Source: Fusobacterium sp.
GTDB taxonomy: Bacteria; Fusobacteriota; Fusobacteriia; Fusobacteriales; Fusobacteriaceae
NCBI GenBank assembly: GCA_020024915.1
Contig: JAHHSZ010000069.1
Coordinates: forward strand, 1-8,846
DNA: 8,846 nucleotides
Direction: 5' to 3'
A program made the translations under genes and the position numbers. Below the pieces are notes generated by a model. The model was given only the letters and a program-made list of their open reading frames with translations, was not told the DNA's origin and made no database searches. This document shows positions 1 through 5,902 of the stretch, one piece after another; the first letter of the stretch is position 1, and each line of letters opens with the position of its first letter.

Positions 1-41
1 TTTTTTAGAATCTAATCATCAAATTTTTGGTATTTTTTTAC

Positions 42-764
42 CTAAGCTCCTAGATAAGCTTTCTTTACATTAACATCATTCAATAGATCTTCTGATTTTC
101 CCTCTATTGTAATTTTTCCTGTTTCAATAACATAGGCATAGTCAGCTACAGATAAAGCCATTTTAGCATTTTGCTCTACCAATAATATAGTTACTCCAGC
201 TTCTTTTAATTTTTTTATTACTGAGAAGATCTCTTTAACAAATAGAGGAGAAAGTCCCATAGAGGGTTCATCTAAAATTAATAGTTTAGGTCTACTCATA
301 AGAGCTCTTCCTATAGCCAACATCTGTTGTTCTCCACCAGACAGTGTTCCAGCTAGTTGATTTTTTCTCTCTGCCATTCTTGGAAATACCTCATAAAATT
401 TAGCTCTATCTCTCTCAAGATTCTCTGGAGTATCATTAACTGTAAAGGCTCCCAATTTTAAATTATCTTTAACGGGAAGTTTTGCAAAGACTCTTCTACC
501 TTCAGGCACTTGTGCAATTCCCATTTGACAAATTTTATGACACTCTACCTTAGTTATCTCCTTCCTTTCAAACTTGATTTTTCCCTCTCTTGATTGAATA
601 AGACCAGATATAGTTTGTAGAGTAGTTGTTTTCCCAGCTCCATTTGCTCCTATAAGTGAAACCACCTCTCCCTTTCTAACTTTTAATGAGATTCCTTTTA
701 AAGCATGAATATTATCATAATAAACATGTAAATTTTCAACATCAAGCATTAAATCCTCCTCCAT
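42..764 (-). CDS. livF: Branched-chain amino-acid ABC transporter ATP-binding protein LivF
   Basis: This is the second ATPase of the branched-chain amino-acid importer. It hydrolyses ATP at the cytoplasmic face as a LivG-LivF heterodimer that drives the LivHM permease. In the 240-residue reading the Walker A motif is G39-T46 (GANGAGKT), the signature is L141-Q147 (LSGGEQQ) and Walker B is L161-E166 (LLILDE). The switch position reads VEQN rather than a histidine motif, which is normal for LivF and separates it from LivG. The start codon overlaps the livG stop by one base (TAATG), and its SD (AGGAGG, 772-777) lies inside the last livG codons, so translation is probably coupled. A second in-frame ATG at 749 (Met6) also follows a GGAGG sequence and gives the shorter N-terminus usual in the family, so the exact start is uncertain. 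It is the last gene of the operon. No convincing terminator is visible in the 41 bases beyond it. Confidence 0.96.
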   Translation of the reverse strand: MEEDLMLDVENLHVYYDNIHALKGISLKVRKGEVVSLIGANGAGKTTTLQTISGLIQSREGKIKFERKEITKVECHKICQMGIAQVPEGRRVFAKLPVKDNLKLGAFTVNDTPENLERDRAKFYEVFPRMAERKNQLAGTLSGGEQQMLAIGRALMSRPKLLILDEPSMGLSPLFVKEIFSVIKKLKEAGVTILLVEQNAKMALSVADYAYVIETGKITIEGKSEDLLNDVNVKKAYLGA

Positions 765-1555
765 TATACTTCCTCCTCAAATTCATCACTGTCTTTTCCT
801 AAGTATGCAGTTACAACTGCTGGATCATTTACAACTGTCTGTGGATCTCCACTTGCTATGATTGTTCCATGATCTAGAACTATCAATCTTTCACAAATTC
901 CCAATACCAACTTCATATCGTGTTCAATTAAAAGAATAGCAATTCCAAACTTATCTCTTATCAATTTAATTGTATTCATAAGCTCATCTGTTTCTGTTGG
1001 ATTCATCCCAGCAGCTGGTTCATCTAAAAGTAAGACCTTTGGATTTGTAGCCATAGCACGAGCTATCTCCAATTTTCTTTGCTGTCCATATGGAAGGCTT
1101 CCTGCAGAATGATCTGCATACTTATCTAAATCAAAAATCTTTAAAAATTTAAGAGCTTTCTTCTTAGCTATCTTCTCTTCTCTCCAAAATCTCATTAGAC
1201 GAAAGATTCCTGTAAATACTCCATATTTCATATTGAAGTTATTAGCAACTAGAACATTTTCTAGCACATTCATATTTTTAAAAAGTCTGATATTTTGGAA
1301 TGTTCTAGCTACTCCTTTTCTCACTAATTTATGAGTAGGTGTTTTCTTAACTATCTCTCCATTAAAAGTATATGTTCCAGAAGTAGCTGAATACGCTCCT
1401 GTCAAAATATTAAAAACTGTTGTCTTTCCAGCTCCATTAGGACCAATAAGTCCAACTAGCTCCTTCTCCCTCAACTCTAAATTAAAATCACTTACAGCTC
1501 TTAAAGATCCAAAATTTATATTAATATCTTTAGCATGTAGAATTCTATTTTTCAT
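764..1555 (-). CDS. livG: Branched-chain amino-acid ABC transporter ATP-binding protein LivG
   Basis: This is the first ATPase of the branched-chain amino-acid importer, 263 residues with the chosen start. Walker A is G38-T45 (GPNGAGKT), the Q-loop Gln is about residue 87 (ARTFQNIRLF), the LivG-type signature LPYGQQR is at 154-160, Walker B is VLLLDE at 174-179, and the switch His is H212 in LIEHD. The frame stays open upstream to an ATG at 1591. The start at 1555 is preferred because AAGGAGG (1563-1569) sits 7 nt before it and because the protein then begins at the usual place, just before the first beta strand. This start overlaps the end of livM by 11 bases. The C-terminus is acidic (DSDEFEEEV) and its codons carry the SD of livF. 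The family assignment is secure. Substrate identity rests on the full Liv gene set. Confidence 0.96.
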   Translation of the reverse strand: MKNRILHAKDININFGSLRAVSDFNLELREKELVGLIGPNGAGKTTVFNILTGAYSATSGTYTFNGEIVKKTPTHKLVRKGVARTFQNIRLFKNMNVLENVLVANNFNMKYGVFTGIFRLMRFWREEKIAKKKALKFLKIFDLDKYADHSAGSLPYGQQRKLEIARAMATNPKVLLLDEPAAGMNPTETDELMNTIKLIRDKFGIAILLIEHDMKLVLGICERLIVLDHGTIIASGDPQTVVNDPAVVTAYLGKDSDEFEEEV

Positions 1556-2519
1556 TTGTTGTCCTCCTTCTAGTGATAAATCTCTCAACAAACTTTGAAA
1601 TTCTAAACTCCTTACGTCCCAATAATCCAGTTGGACGGAAAATCATTGTCAATATCAATAGTAGAGAGTAAACAATCATACGATAATCAGAAAACTCTCT
1701 TAAAGCTTCTGGTAATATAGTTAAAACAATAGCTGAAAGAATAGATCCTGTAAAACTTCCCATTCCTCCCAATACCACCATAACCAATATATTTATAGAG
1801 TAGTTAAAATCAAACTGTCTAGCTCCTAAGATTCCAAGGTTATGAGCATATATTCCACCAGCAATTCCAGCAAAAACAGCTGAAACTGTAAAAGCAAATG
1901 TCTTATAATAAGTTGTGTTAATTCCTGAAGCTCCACTGGCAATCTCATCATCTCTAATAGCAAGTATAGCTCTTCCATGACGACTTGTCATCAATGAAAA
2001 CATCATCATTATACAGATAACCATAATAATGTAGATGATACCAAATTTATTAAAACGTGGGATTCCTCTAAGTCCCTGTGCTCCACCAGTAAAATTAAAA
2101 TACTCTATTAAAACTCTGATAATCTCTCCAAATGCAAGTGTTATAATTGCAAGATAGTCACCATTAAGTCTCAAAGCTGGGATTCCAATTATAATTCCAA
2201 CTATACCTGCTACAATACCACCAAGTATTAGAGCTACTAAATACCCAGACACTCCATCTAACAATCCTGTTTTAGCAAAAAGAGCTGCTGCATAAGCACC
2301 TATTGACATAAATCCAGCATGTCCAATTGTAATCTGTCCAAGACAACCAACTGTTATATTCAAACTAACTGCTAAGATTATATTTATACAGATGAAAATC
2401 ATAACTGTACTTTGATATCTTGAGATAACTCCATTACTTATTAATGTAGTTAGAAAAAAATATCCAATTACTACCAATACTAAAGTTAAAATATAACTCC
2501 ATTTTTTTGTTCTATCCAT
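1545..2519 (-). CDS. livM: Branched-chain amino-acid ABC transporter permease LivM
   Basis: This is an integral membrane permease of the branched-chain amino-acid importer, pairing with LivH to form the transmembrane channel. The 324-residue protein has about eight to ten hydrophobic segments starting near residue 9. Family hallmarks are GQITIGHAGFMSIGAYAAAL at 61-80, ALRLNGDYLAIITLAFGEI at about 115-133, the cytoplasmic coupling loop GRAILAIRDDEIASGASGIN at 182-201, and the C-terminal VLGGMGSFTG segment at 249-258. RPTGLLG near residue 295 is the usual end of the conserved domain, followed by a basic tail. The start at 2519 is preceded by AGGGAG at good spacing. It lies 10 nt after the livH stop, and its last 11 bases overlap the livG start. 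These junctions suggest a single co-translated message. I see nothing missing or broken. Confidence 0.96.
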   Translation of the reverse strand: MDRTKKWSYILTLVLVVIGYFFLTTLISNGVISRYQSTVMIFICINIILAVSLNITVGCLGQITIGHAGFMSIGAYAAALFAKTGLLDGVSGYLVALILGGIVAGIVGIIIGIPALRLNGDYLAIITLAFGEIIRVLIEYFNFTGGAQGLRGIPRFNKFGIIYIIMVICIMMMFSLMTSRHGRAILAIRDDEIASGASGINTTYYKTFAFTVSAVFAGIAGGIYAHNLGILGARQFDFNYSINILVMVVLGGMGSFTGSILSAIVLTILPEALREFSDYRMIVYSLLLILTMIFRPTGLLGRKEFRISKFVERFITRRRTTNEK

Positions 2520-2529
2520 TGTTCTCCCT

Positions 2530-3414
2530 CTAAACTTTCTCTTTTAAATTCTTTCCAAACAATCCTGTAGGCTTAACTAATAAAACAATAATCAAAATCA
2601 TAAATACAAAGGCATCAGCTAATTGAGATGATAGGTAAGCTCTTGTTAGACTTTCTACTATTCCCAAAATAAATCCTCCCACAACAGCTCCAGGAAGAAT
2701 TCCAATCCCACCAAGAACAGCAGCAATAAAAGCTTTTATTCCAAGCATTGATCCCATAAGTGGCTGAACTTGTGGATAAGCTGATACATATAGTACTGAA
2801 GCGATAGCAGCCAGTCCACTACCAATAGCAAACGTAAGTTGGATAGTACTATTTACATTTATTCCTACAAGTTTAGCTGCTCCATAATCTTCACTAGTAG
2901 CTAACATTGCCTTTCCATATTTTGTTTTTTTCATAAAATACTGTAATCCAATAGATAGAATTAGAGTTACTATAATTGTGACAACTGTACCATAGTTTAG
3001 ATAAAGTTTTCCAAATCTAATAGGTTCCTGTGTAAAAATTTTAGGAAAAGCTCTAGTATTTGGAGTAAAAATCTCCATAAAAATATTTTCTAGTAATAGG
3101 CTTACTCCTATGGCTGTGATTAAGTTAGATATTCTTGGTGAATTTCTAAGTGGTCTATAAGCAATTCTCTCTGTTAATATCCCCAATACAACACATATAA
3201 CAATGGCAGGTACTACTGTCAGCCATATAGGTAATTCCATTCTTATAAAAACTGGAATACTAAATAGAGAAATATATGCTCCTACCATAATGATATCACC
3301 ATGAGCAAAATTGATAAGTTGTGCTATTCCATAAACCATAGTATAACCAAGTGATACTAGTGCATAAATACTTCCTATTTGTAAGCCGTTGATAATTTGC
3401 ATCATAAACTCCAT
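2530..3414 (-). CDS. livH: Branched-chain amino-acid ABC transporter permease LivH
   Basis: This is the partner permease to LivM, 294 residues with the chosen start, close to the usual family length. The N-terminal helix contains INGLQIGSIYALVSLGYTMVYG (about 8-29), followed by the hallmark LINFAHGDIIMVGAY (33-47). The coupling loop reads YGKAMLATSEDYGAAKLVGIN (166-186), and the late helix AAVLGGIGILPGAVVGG (231-247) is typical. The frame is open back to an ATG at 3474, but the start at 3414 is chosen for two reasons. AGGAG (3422-3426) lies 7 nt before it. The upstream extension is charged, lacks family similarity, and would be encoded partly by the intercistronic stem-loop. ATGs at 3405 and 3402 are alternatives without an SD as good. 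A 72-nt gap separates it from livJ, and a 10-nt gap precedes livM. Confidence 0.96.
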   Translation of the reverse strand: MEFMMQIINGLQIGSIYALVSLGYTMVYGIAQLINFAHGDIIMVGAYISLFSIPVFIRMELPIWLTVVPAIVICVVLGILTERIAYRPLRNSPRISNLITAIGVSLLLENIFMEIFTPNTRAFPKIFTQEPIRFGKLYLNYGTVVTIIVTLILSIGLQYFMKKTKYGKAMLATSEDYGAAKLVGINVNSTIQLTFAIGSGLAAIASVLYVSAYPQVQPLMGSMLGIKAFIAAVLGGIGILPGAVVGGFILGIVESLTRAYLSSQLADAFVFMILIIVLLVKPTGLFGKNLKEKV

Positions 3415-3436
3415 TTTCTCTCTCCTCTCAAGATAT

Positions 3437-3476
3437 ATTTGAGGAAACTTAGAGACAAATTCTGGTTTCCTCAAAT
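3437..3476 (-). promoter_or_regulatory. Stem-loop between livJ and livH, likely mRNA stabiliser or partial attenuator
   Basis: Perfectly complementary 12-bp arms lie at 3437-3448 and 3465-3476, separated by a 16-nt loop. In the livJ-to-livH direction an A-rich stretch precedes the hairpin and no U-run follows it, so it does not look like a full terminator on the coding strand. It begins about 10 nt after the livJ stop. A hairpin there commonly protects the upstream binding-protein message from 3' exonucleases or causes partial polymerase stopping, giving more binding protein than permease. That role is inference. Read on the plus strand, the same hairpin is followed by a T-rich run and would terminate antisense transcription. 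Confidence 0.7.
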
Positions 3477-3486
3477 TTTTTTATTT

Positions 3487-4638
3487 TTAATTTGGTTGAA
3501 TTACAGAATCAAAAGTATATTTACCATTAACAATTTTTAAAACTGTAACTGCTTTAACTGGATTATTTTTATCATCAAATTTAAGATGTCCTGTAACTCC
3601 ATCAAAGTCACTTTCTTTAATTGCTTTTACAATAGCAGCTTTATCAGTTGATCCAGCTTTTTCAATTGCATCTTTCATTAGGTAAACTGCATCATATGAT
3701 AGAGCAGAGAAAGATGATGGATCTTCATTGTACTTTTCTTTATAAGTTTTTGAGAATTTTTGAACTTTTTCACTAGAATCATCTAATGAGTAATGATTAG
3801 TGAAATAACTATTTTCAATAGCACCATATGCTGATGGATCTAATGCTTTTGTTACACCATCCCAACCATCTGGTCCAATTAGAGTTGCTGTAACCCCAAC
3901 TTCTCTAGCCTGTGTTGAAATAAGTGCTACCTGTTCATAGTAATCTGGAATAAGTAGTATATCTGGATTTGTTGCTGCAACCTTAGTAAGTTGTGCTCTG
4001 AAATCCTTATCCCCTTCTCCATATCCTTCTTTAGCTAGAATATTTAATCCTAATCTATTAGCTTCTTCAATAAAAGCTTTTGTTACTCCGTCTGAATAGT
4101 CACTAGAATTATTTACTAAAATAGCAACTGTATTGGCTCCTAAATTATTTTTAGCCAAATTTGCTAAAATAACTCCTTGATATGGGTCAGTAAAACAGAT
4201 ACGGAATACATTAGGACCAGCTTCTGTAATATTGAATTGTGTTCCTGTTGGTGTAATCATTGGCATATTATCTTGAGCAGCAACTTCTGCAATTGCAAGT
4301 GTAGGTTTTGATGGAGCATCTCCAATAAAAGCTACAACTCCTTCATCAACTAATCTATTATAAGCTGTAATTGCTTCTGTTGAATCTCCTTTTGAGTCTA
4401 AAACTGTAAATTCTACTTGTTTACCTAGGATTCCACCATTTTTATTGATCTCTTCCATAGCTAATTTAGCACCGTTTGTTGCTGTAACTCCATAGATAGC
4501 TAATGGTCCTGTCAATGGTGATGTAGAACCAATTTTTAATGTTTCGCTCTCTTTTGGAGCTGTAGTTGTCTCCTTTTCTCCTCCACAAGCTGTGATCAGT
4601 AGTGATAGTCCTAGAAGCATTGTTGTTAATTTTTTCAT
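3487..4638 (-). CDS. livJ: Branched-chain amino-acid ABC transporter substrate-binding lipoprotein LivJ-type
   Basis: This is the extracytoplasmic ligand receptor of the Liv importer, 383 residues. The N-terminus is a lipoprotein signal peptide (Lys2, Lys3, hydrophobic core, lipobox I-T-A-C with the acylated Cys at 18). A short Lys/Thr/Glu-rich linker follows, then the type I periplasmic-binding fold (Peripla_BP_6) from about residue 35, opening with LKIGSTSPLTGPLAIYG. The segment with IGDAPSKPTLA and the later ITPTGTQ correspond to the ligand-contacting hinge region of LIV-binding proteins. A membrane anchor suits either a diderm or a Gram-positive envelope. It is the first gene of the liv operon, with its own promoter at 4690-4717. 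The SD is G-rich (AAGGGGGA) and unlike the AGGAGG sites of its neighbours. Leucine/isoleucine/valine is the likely substrate. A related amide or amino acid cannot be excluded from sequence. Confidence 0.94.
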   Translation of the reverse strand: MKKLTTMLLGLSLLITACGGEKETTTAPKESETLKIGSTSPLTGPLAIYGVTATNGAKLAMEEINKNGGILGKQVEFTVLDSKGDSTEAITAYNRLVDEGVVAFIGDAPSKPTLAIAEVAAQDNMPMITPTGTQFNITEAGPNVFRICFTDPYQGVILANLAKNNLGANTVAILVNNSSDYSDGVTKAFIEEANRLGLNILAKEGYGEGDKDFRAQLTKVAATNPDILLIPDYYEQVALISTQAREVGVTATLIGPDGWDGVTKALDPSAYGAIENSYFTNHYSLDDSSEKVQKFSKTYKEKYNEDPSSFSALSYDAVYLMKDAIEKAGSTDKAAIVKAIKESDFDGVTGHLKFDDKNNPVKAVTVLKIVNGKYTFDSVIQPN

Positions 4639-4645
4639 TTTGAAT

Positions 4646-4652
4646 CCCCCTT
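4646..4652 (-). promoter_or_regulatory. Unusual G-run ribosome binding site of livJ
   Basis: On the minus strand the sequence before the livJ ATG reads AAGGGGGATTCAAA. The G5 run can pair with the CCUCC anti-SD using one G-U wobble. It takes the place of the AGGAGG seen at most other genes here and supports the start at 4638. Confidence 0.6.
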
Positions 4653-4689
4653 ATAATCTTAATCAATTTTTATTTTTGTCTGTTAAAAA

Positions 4690-4717
4690 AGTATATTTGT
4701 CATTAATAATTGTACAA
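4690..4717 (-). promoter_or_regulatory. Probable sigma70-type promoter of the liv operon
   Basis: On the minus strand, -35 TTGTAC (4712-4717) and -10 TATACT (4690-4695) are separated by 16 bp. The expected transcript start is near 4683, leaving a leader of about 45 nt to the livJ ATG. The leader is A-rich with no visible riboswitch, T-box or leader peptide. The promoter begins 12-14 bp after the T-tract of the preceding terminator, so the liv operon is insulated from upstream minus-strand transcription. Confidence 0.6.
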
Positions 4718-4728
4718 TTTTTTCAGTT

Positions 4729-4756
4729 ATAAAAAAAACAGCCTAATTAGGCTGTT
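4729..4756 (-). terminator. Rho-independent terminator of the small upstream gene
   Basis: The minus strand reads AACAGCCT-AATT-AGGCTGTT, an 8-bp perfect stem with a 4-nt loop (4737-4756), running straight into eight T residues (4731-4738). There is no T-run in the opposite direction, so it acts on minus-strand transcripts only. It ends the transcript of the 35-codon ORF at 4815-4922 and would also stop any read-through from the MORN lipoprotein gene. Confidence 0.9.
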
Positions 4757-4814
4757 ATTAATCAATGAAATATAGATTCACTCTATTAATTAATTTATAT
4801 AGTAATGGATATAA

Positions 4815-4922
4815 CTATACTATTAGCCTAACATAATTTTTTGTATATGAAAATAAACTCATTATTATTTGTATGAGTGATATTATACATATGACAAATA
4901 TTATTATGTTAAGTGTAAACAT
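4815..4922 (-). CDS. 35-residue single-span hydrophobic peptide, possible type I toxin-like small membrane protein
   Basis: I do not recognise this as a named family. The ORF has an ATG at 4922, a TAG at 4815, and a perfect AAGGAGG (4931-4937) 8 nt before the start. The peptide begins MFTLNIIIFVICIISLIQII. Residues 4-24 form one strongly hydrophobic segment with a single Cys (12) and Gln (18). The tail is polar, with Lys28 and Arg32, and ends L-I-V. The positive tail predicts a C-in orientation. The unit has its own promoter (4969-4997) and terminator (4729-4756), giving a predicted message of about 230 nt. This size and architecture match type I toxins such as Fst, Ldr or TxpA, and also regulatory small membrane proteins. 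I see no sequence match to any of them. In DNA this AT-rich a hydrophobic 35-codon ORF could occur by chance, but the promoter, SD, ORF and terminator line up in order. Confidence 0.6.
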   Translation of the reverse strand: MFTLNIIIFVICIISLIQIIMSLFSYTKNYVRLIV

Positions 4923-4937
4923 AGTTATTTCCTCCTT

Positions 4938-4970
4938 CTTCAATTACTTTTTTAACTTGTTGTAATGAAG
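4938..4970 (-). promoter_or_regulatory. 5' leader hairpin abutting the SD of the small hydrophobic ORF
   Basis: On the minus strand CTTC-ATTAC (4970-4962) can pair with GTAAT-T-GAAG (4947-4938), with one bulged base and a loop of about 14 nt. The 3' arm touches the AAGGAGG at 4931-4937. If the transcript starts near 4968-4962, part or all of this structure forms at the extreme 5' end. Such 5' structure is common in type I toxin messages. The pairing is seen; the function is inferred, and the outer pairs depend on the true start site. Confidence 0.35.
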
Positions 4971-4997
4971 TATACTCCTAAACTAAAAAAAAATCAA
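4969..4997 (-). promoter_or_regulatory. Promoter of the 35-codon hydrophobic ORF
   Basis: On the minus strand, -35 TTGATT (4992-4997) and -10 TATACT (4969-4974) have an optimal 17-bp spacer. The predicted start near 4962 gives a 40-nt leader. This is among the best sigma70-like matches in the window. It lies in the gap downstream of the MORN lipoprotein gene, in which I see no other gene (4998-5125 appears empty AT-rich DNA). Confidence 0.65.
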
Positions 4998-5125
4998 GCT
5001 ATTTTTAAACTTTTTTTATGAAGGAAAAAAATACTTCTTATACCTATATTTTTTTATGATAGTACTAAATTTTTAATACTTGATTTTCTATAATTGAACA
5101 CTGTTTCAAAAGTTACTACTGTAAT

Positions 5126-5608
5126 TTAATTAAAAAGATTATTTATTTTATTTTTTAATTTTTCAGTATCAACTAGATATTGTTTTACATCTTTTAACTC
5201 TCCATTCTCATATACCTCAGTAAGAATAAGCTTTTTATCCTCTGTGTATCTATCCCAATTTCCATTTTTCTTACCATTTAAAAACTCTCCAGTATATGCT
5301 ATCTCTCCATTTCTGTGATAAGAGTAATATTTACCAATAGGCTCTCCTAATTTATAATCAATCTTATCCTCTATTTGCCCATTTTCATAATAATATACCT
5401 GCTCTCCATCAAACTTTCCATCTTTGAATTTTTCTACAAGTTTCTTTTGTCCATTGCTATATTTATCAACAACTTTTCCAGTAAATGGAGTATCTGCGTT
5501 TACTGTATATACAATTCCATTTCTTACCTGTTTTTGAGAGTAATCTATCTCCTTAGCACAACCTGTTAAAGCTAATATAATAAGTGATACAATAGCTAAT
5601 TTTTTCAT
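5126..5608 (-). CDS. MORN_2 (YwqK-like) repeat lipoprotein
   Basis: This is a predicted surface or periplasmic lipoprotein of 160 residues. The signal peptide ends in lipobox L-T-G-C with the acylated Cys at 17. From residue 42 there are four consecutive 24-residue repeats (42-65, 66-89, 90-113, 114-137). Each has the pattern G-x-x-x-x-Y-x-x-N-G-x near its start and an F/Y-x-x-G-K/E ending, and a short charged tail follows. This is the MORN_2 repeat found in YwqK-family proteins, often labelled 'toxin-antitoxin system YwqK family antitoxin'. With a lipid anchor and no YwqJ-type toxin nearby, an antitoxin role is not supported. A scaffold or ligand-binding surface protein is more likely, but the function is unknown. 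GGAGG lies 7-8 nt before the ATG at 5608. The fourth repeat is degenerate (TEDKK replaces x-x-N-G). No strong terminator follows directly. Confidence 0.85.
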   Translation of the reverse strand: MKKLAIVSLIILALTGCAKEIDYSQKQVRNGIVYTVNADTPFTGKVVDKYSNGQKKLVEKFKDGKFDGEQVYYYENGQIEDKIDYKLGEPIGKYYSYHRNGEIAYTGEFLNGKKNGNWDRYTEDKKLILTEVYENGELKDVKQYLVDTEKLKNKINNLFN

Positions 5609-5628
5609 AATATAACCTCCAACTATTT

Positions 5629-5650
5629 ATGTAACAATCTATTGTAACAT
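5629..5650. promoter_or_regulatory. 22-bp near-perfect palindrome, candidate operator
   Basis: The 10-bp arms ATGTAACAAT and ATTGTAACAT flank a 2-bp centre and pair at all but one position. The same bases also hold a direct repeat of TGTAACA with a 13-bp period. The site lies 20 bp upstream of the MORN lipoprotein start and includes the possible minus-strand -10 TACAAT. It lies on the side facing the divergent binding-protein gene. A dimeric repressor site is a reasonable guess; I cannot assign a regulator. Confidence 0.4.
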
Positions 5651-5677
5651 ATTTTTTCAGATATAGTATATTAAAAC

Positions 5678-5706
5678 TTGATAAATTGGGAAAAGTTTTA
5701 TAAAAT
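5678..5706 (+). promoter_or_regulatory. Candidate promoter of the binding protein-M42 peptidase operon
   Basis: The elements are -35 TTGATA (5678-5683), a 17-bp spacer and -10 TAAAAT (5701-5706). It would give a leader of about 190 nt before the ATG at 5903. A weaker alternative is TTGTAA (5722-5727), 17 bp, TATTCT (5745-5750). The leader is almost pure A/T, with weak AT-only hairpins such as ATATATAT at 5800-5807 and 5821-5828. I see no riboswitch in it. Confidence 0.45.
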
Positions 5707-5902
5707 AGATATTATACAGTGTTGTAATATTTCAGTAATTTAGATATTCTCTTTTTACTTTTTTATAATTAATGCTAAAATTTTAATACTTTTATTCCTA
5801 TATATATTCTATAAAAAAAGATATATATTTTATATATTTTTAAAAATTAATTTTCAAGTGTAATATATATTTTAAGATACATATGTAAAGGAGGGTATTT
5901 TT

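Noticed and set aside
1..41. Terminator after livF
   Set aside because: A 4-bp GGTA/TACC stem and a TTAGA-A-TCTAA palindrome are visible but too weak. The true operon end may lie outside the window.
4466..4666. 66-codon minus-strand open frame crossing the livJ start
   Set aside because: It overlaps the livJ signal-peptide region in another frame, has no SD of its own, and its product has low-complexity composition. It is a shadow of livJ.
4639..4683. Leader peptide, T-box or leucine-responsive element before livJ
   Set aside because: The leader is only about 45 nt, A-rich, with no Leu codon run and no stable hairpin.
4998..5125. Terminator for the MORN lipoprotein gene
   Set aside because: Only short A/T pairings such as TTTTTTT with AAAAAAA are present. 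No GC-containing stem with a T-tail was found on the minus strand; the nearest real terminator is at 4729-4756.
5375..5569. 64-codon plus-strand open frame inside the MORN lipoprotein gene
   Set aside because: It is antisense to a clear repeat protein, lacks an SD, and its hydrophobic product arises from reverse-reading Tyr/Lys/Glu-rich codons.
5707..5902. AT hairpins (ATATATAT arms, TTTTTAAAAA) in the long leader of the binding-protein gene, considered as a riboswitch or terminator
   Set aside because: The stems are A/T only, there is no G/C-rich conserved core, and AT-rich sequence makes such pairings by chance.
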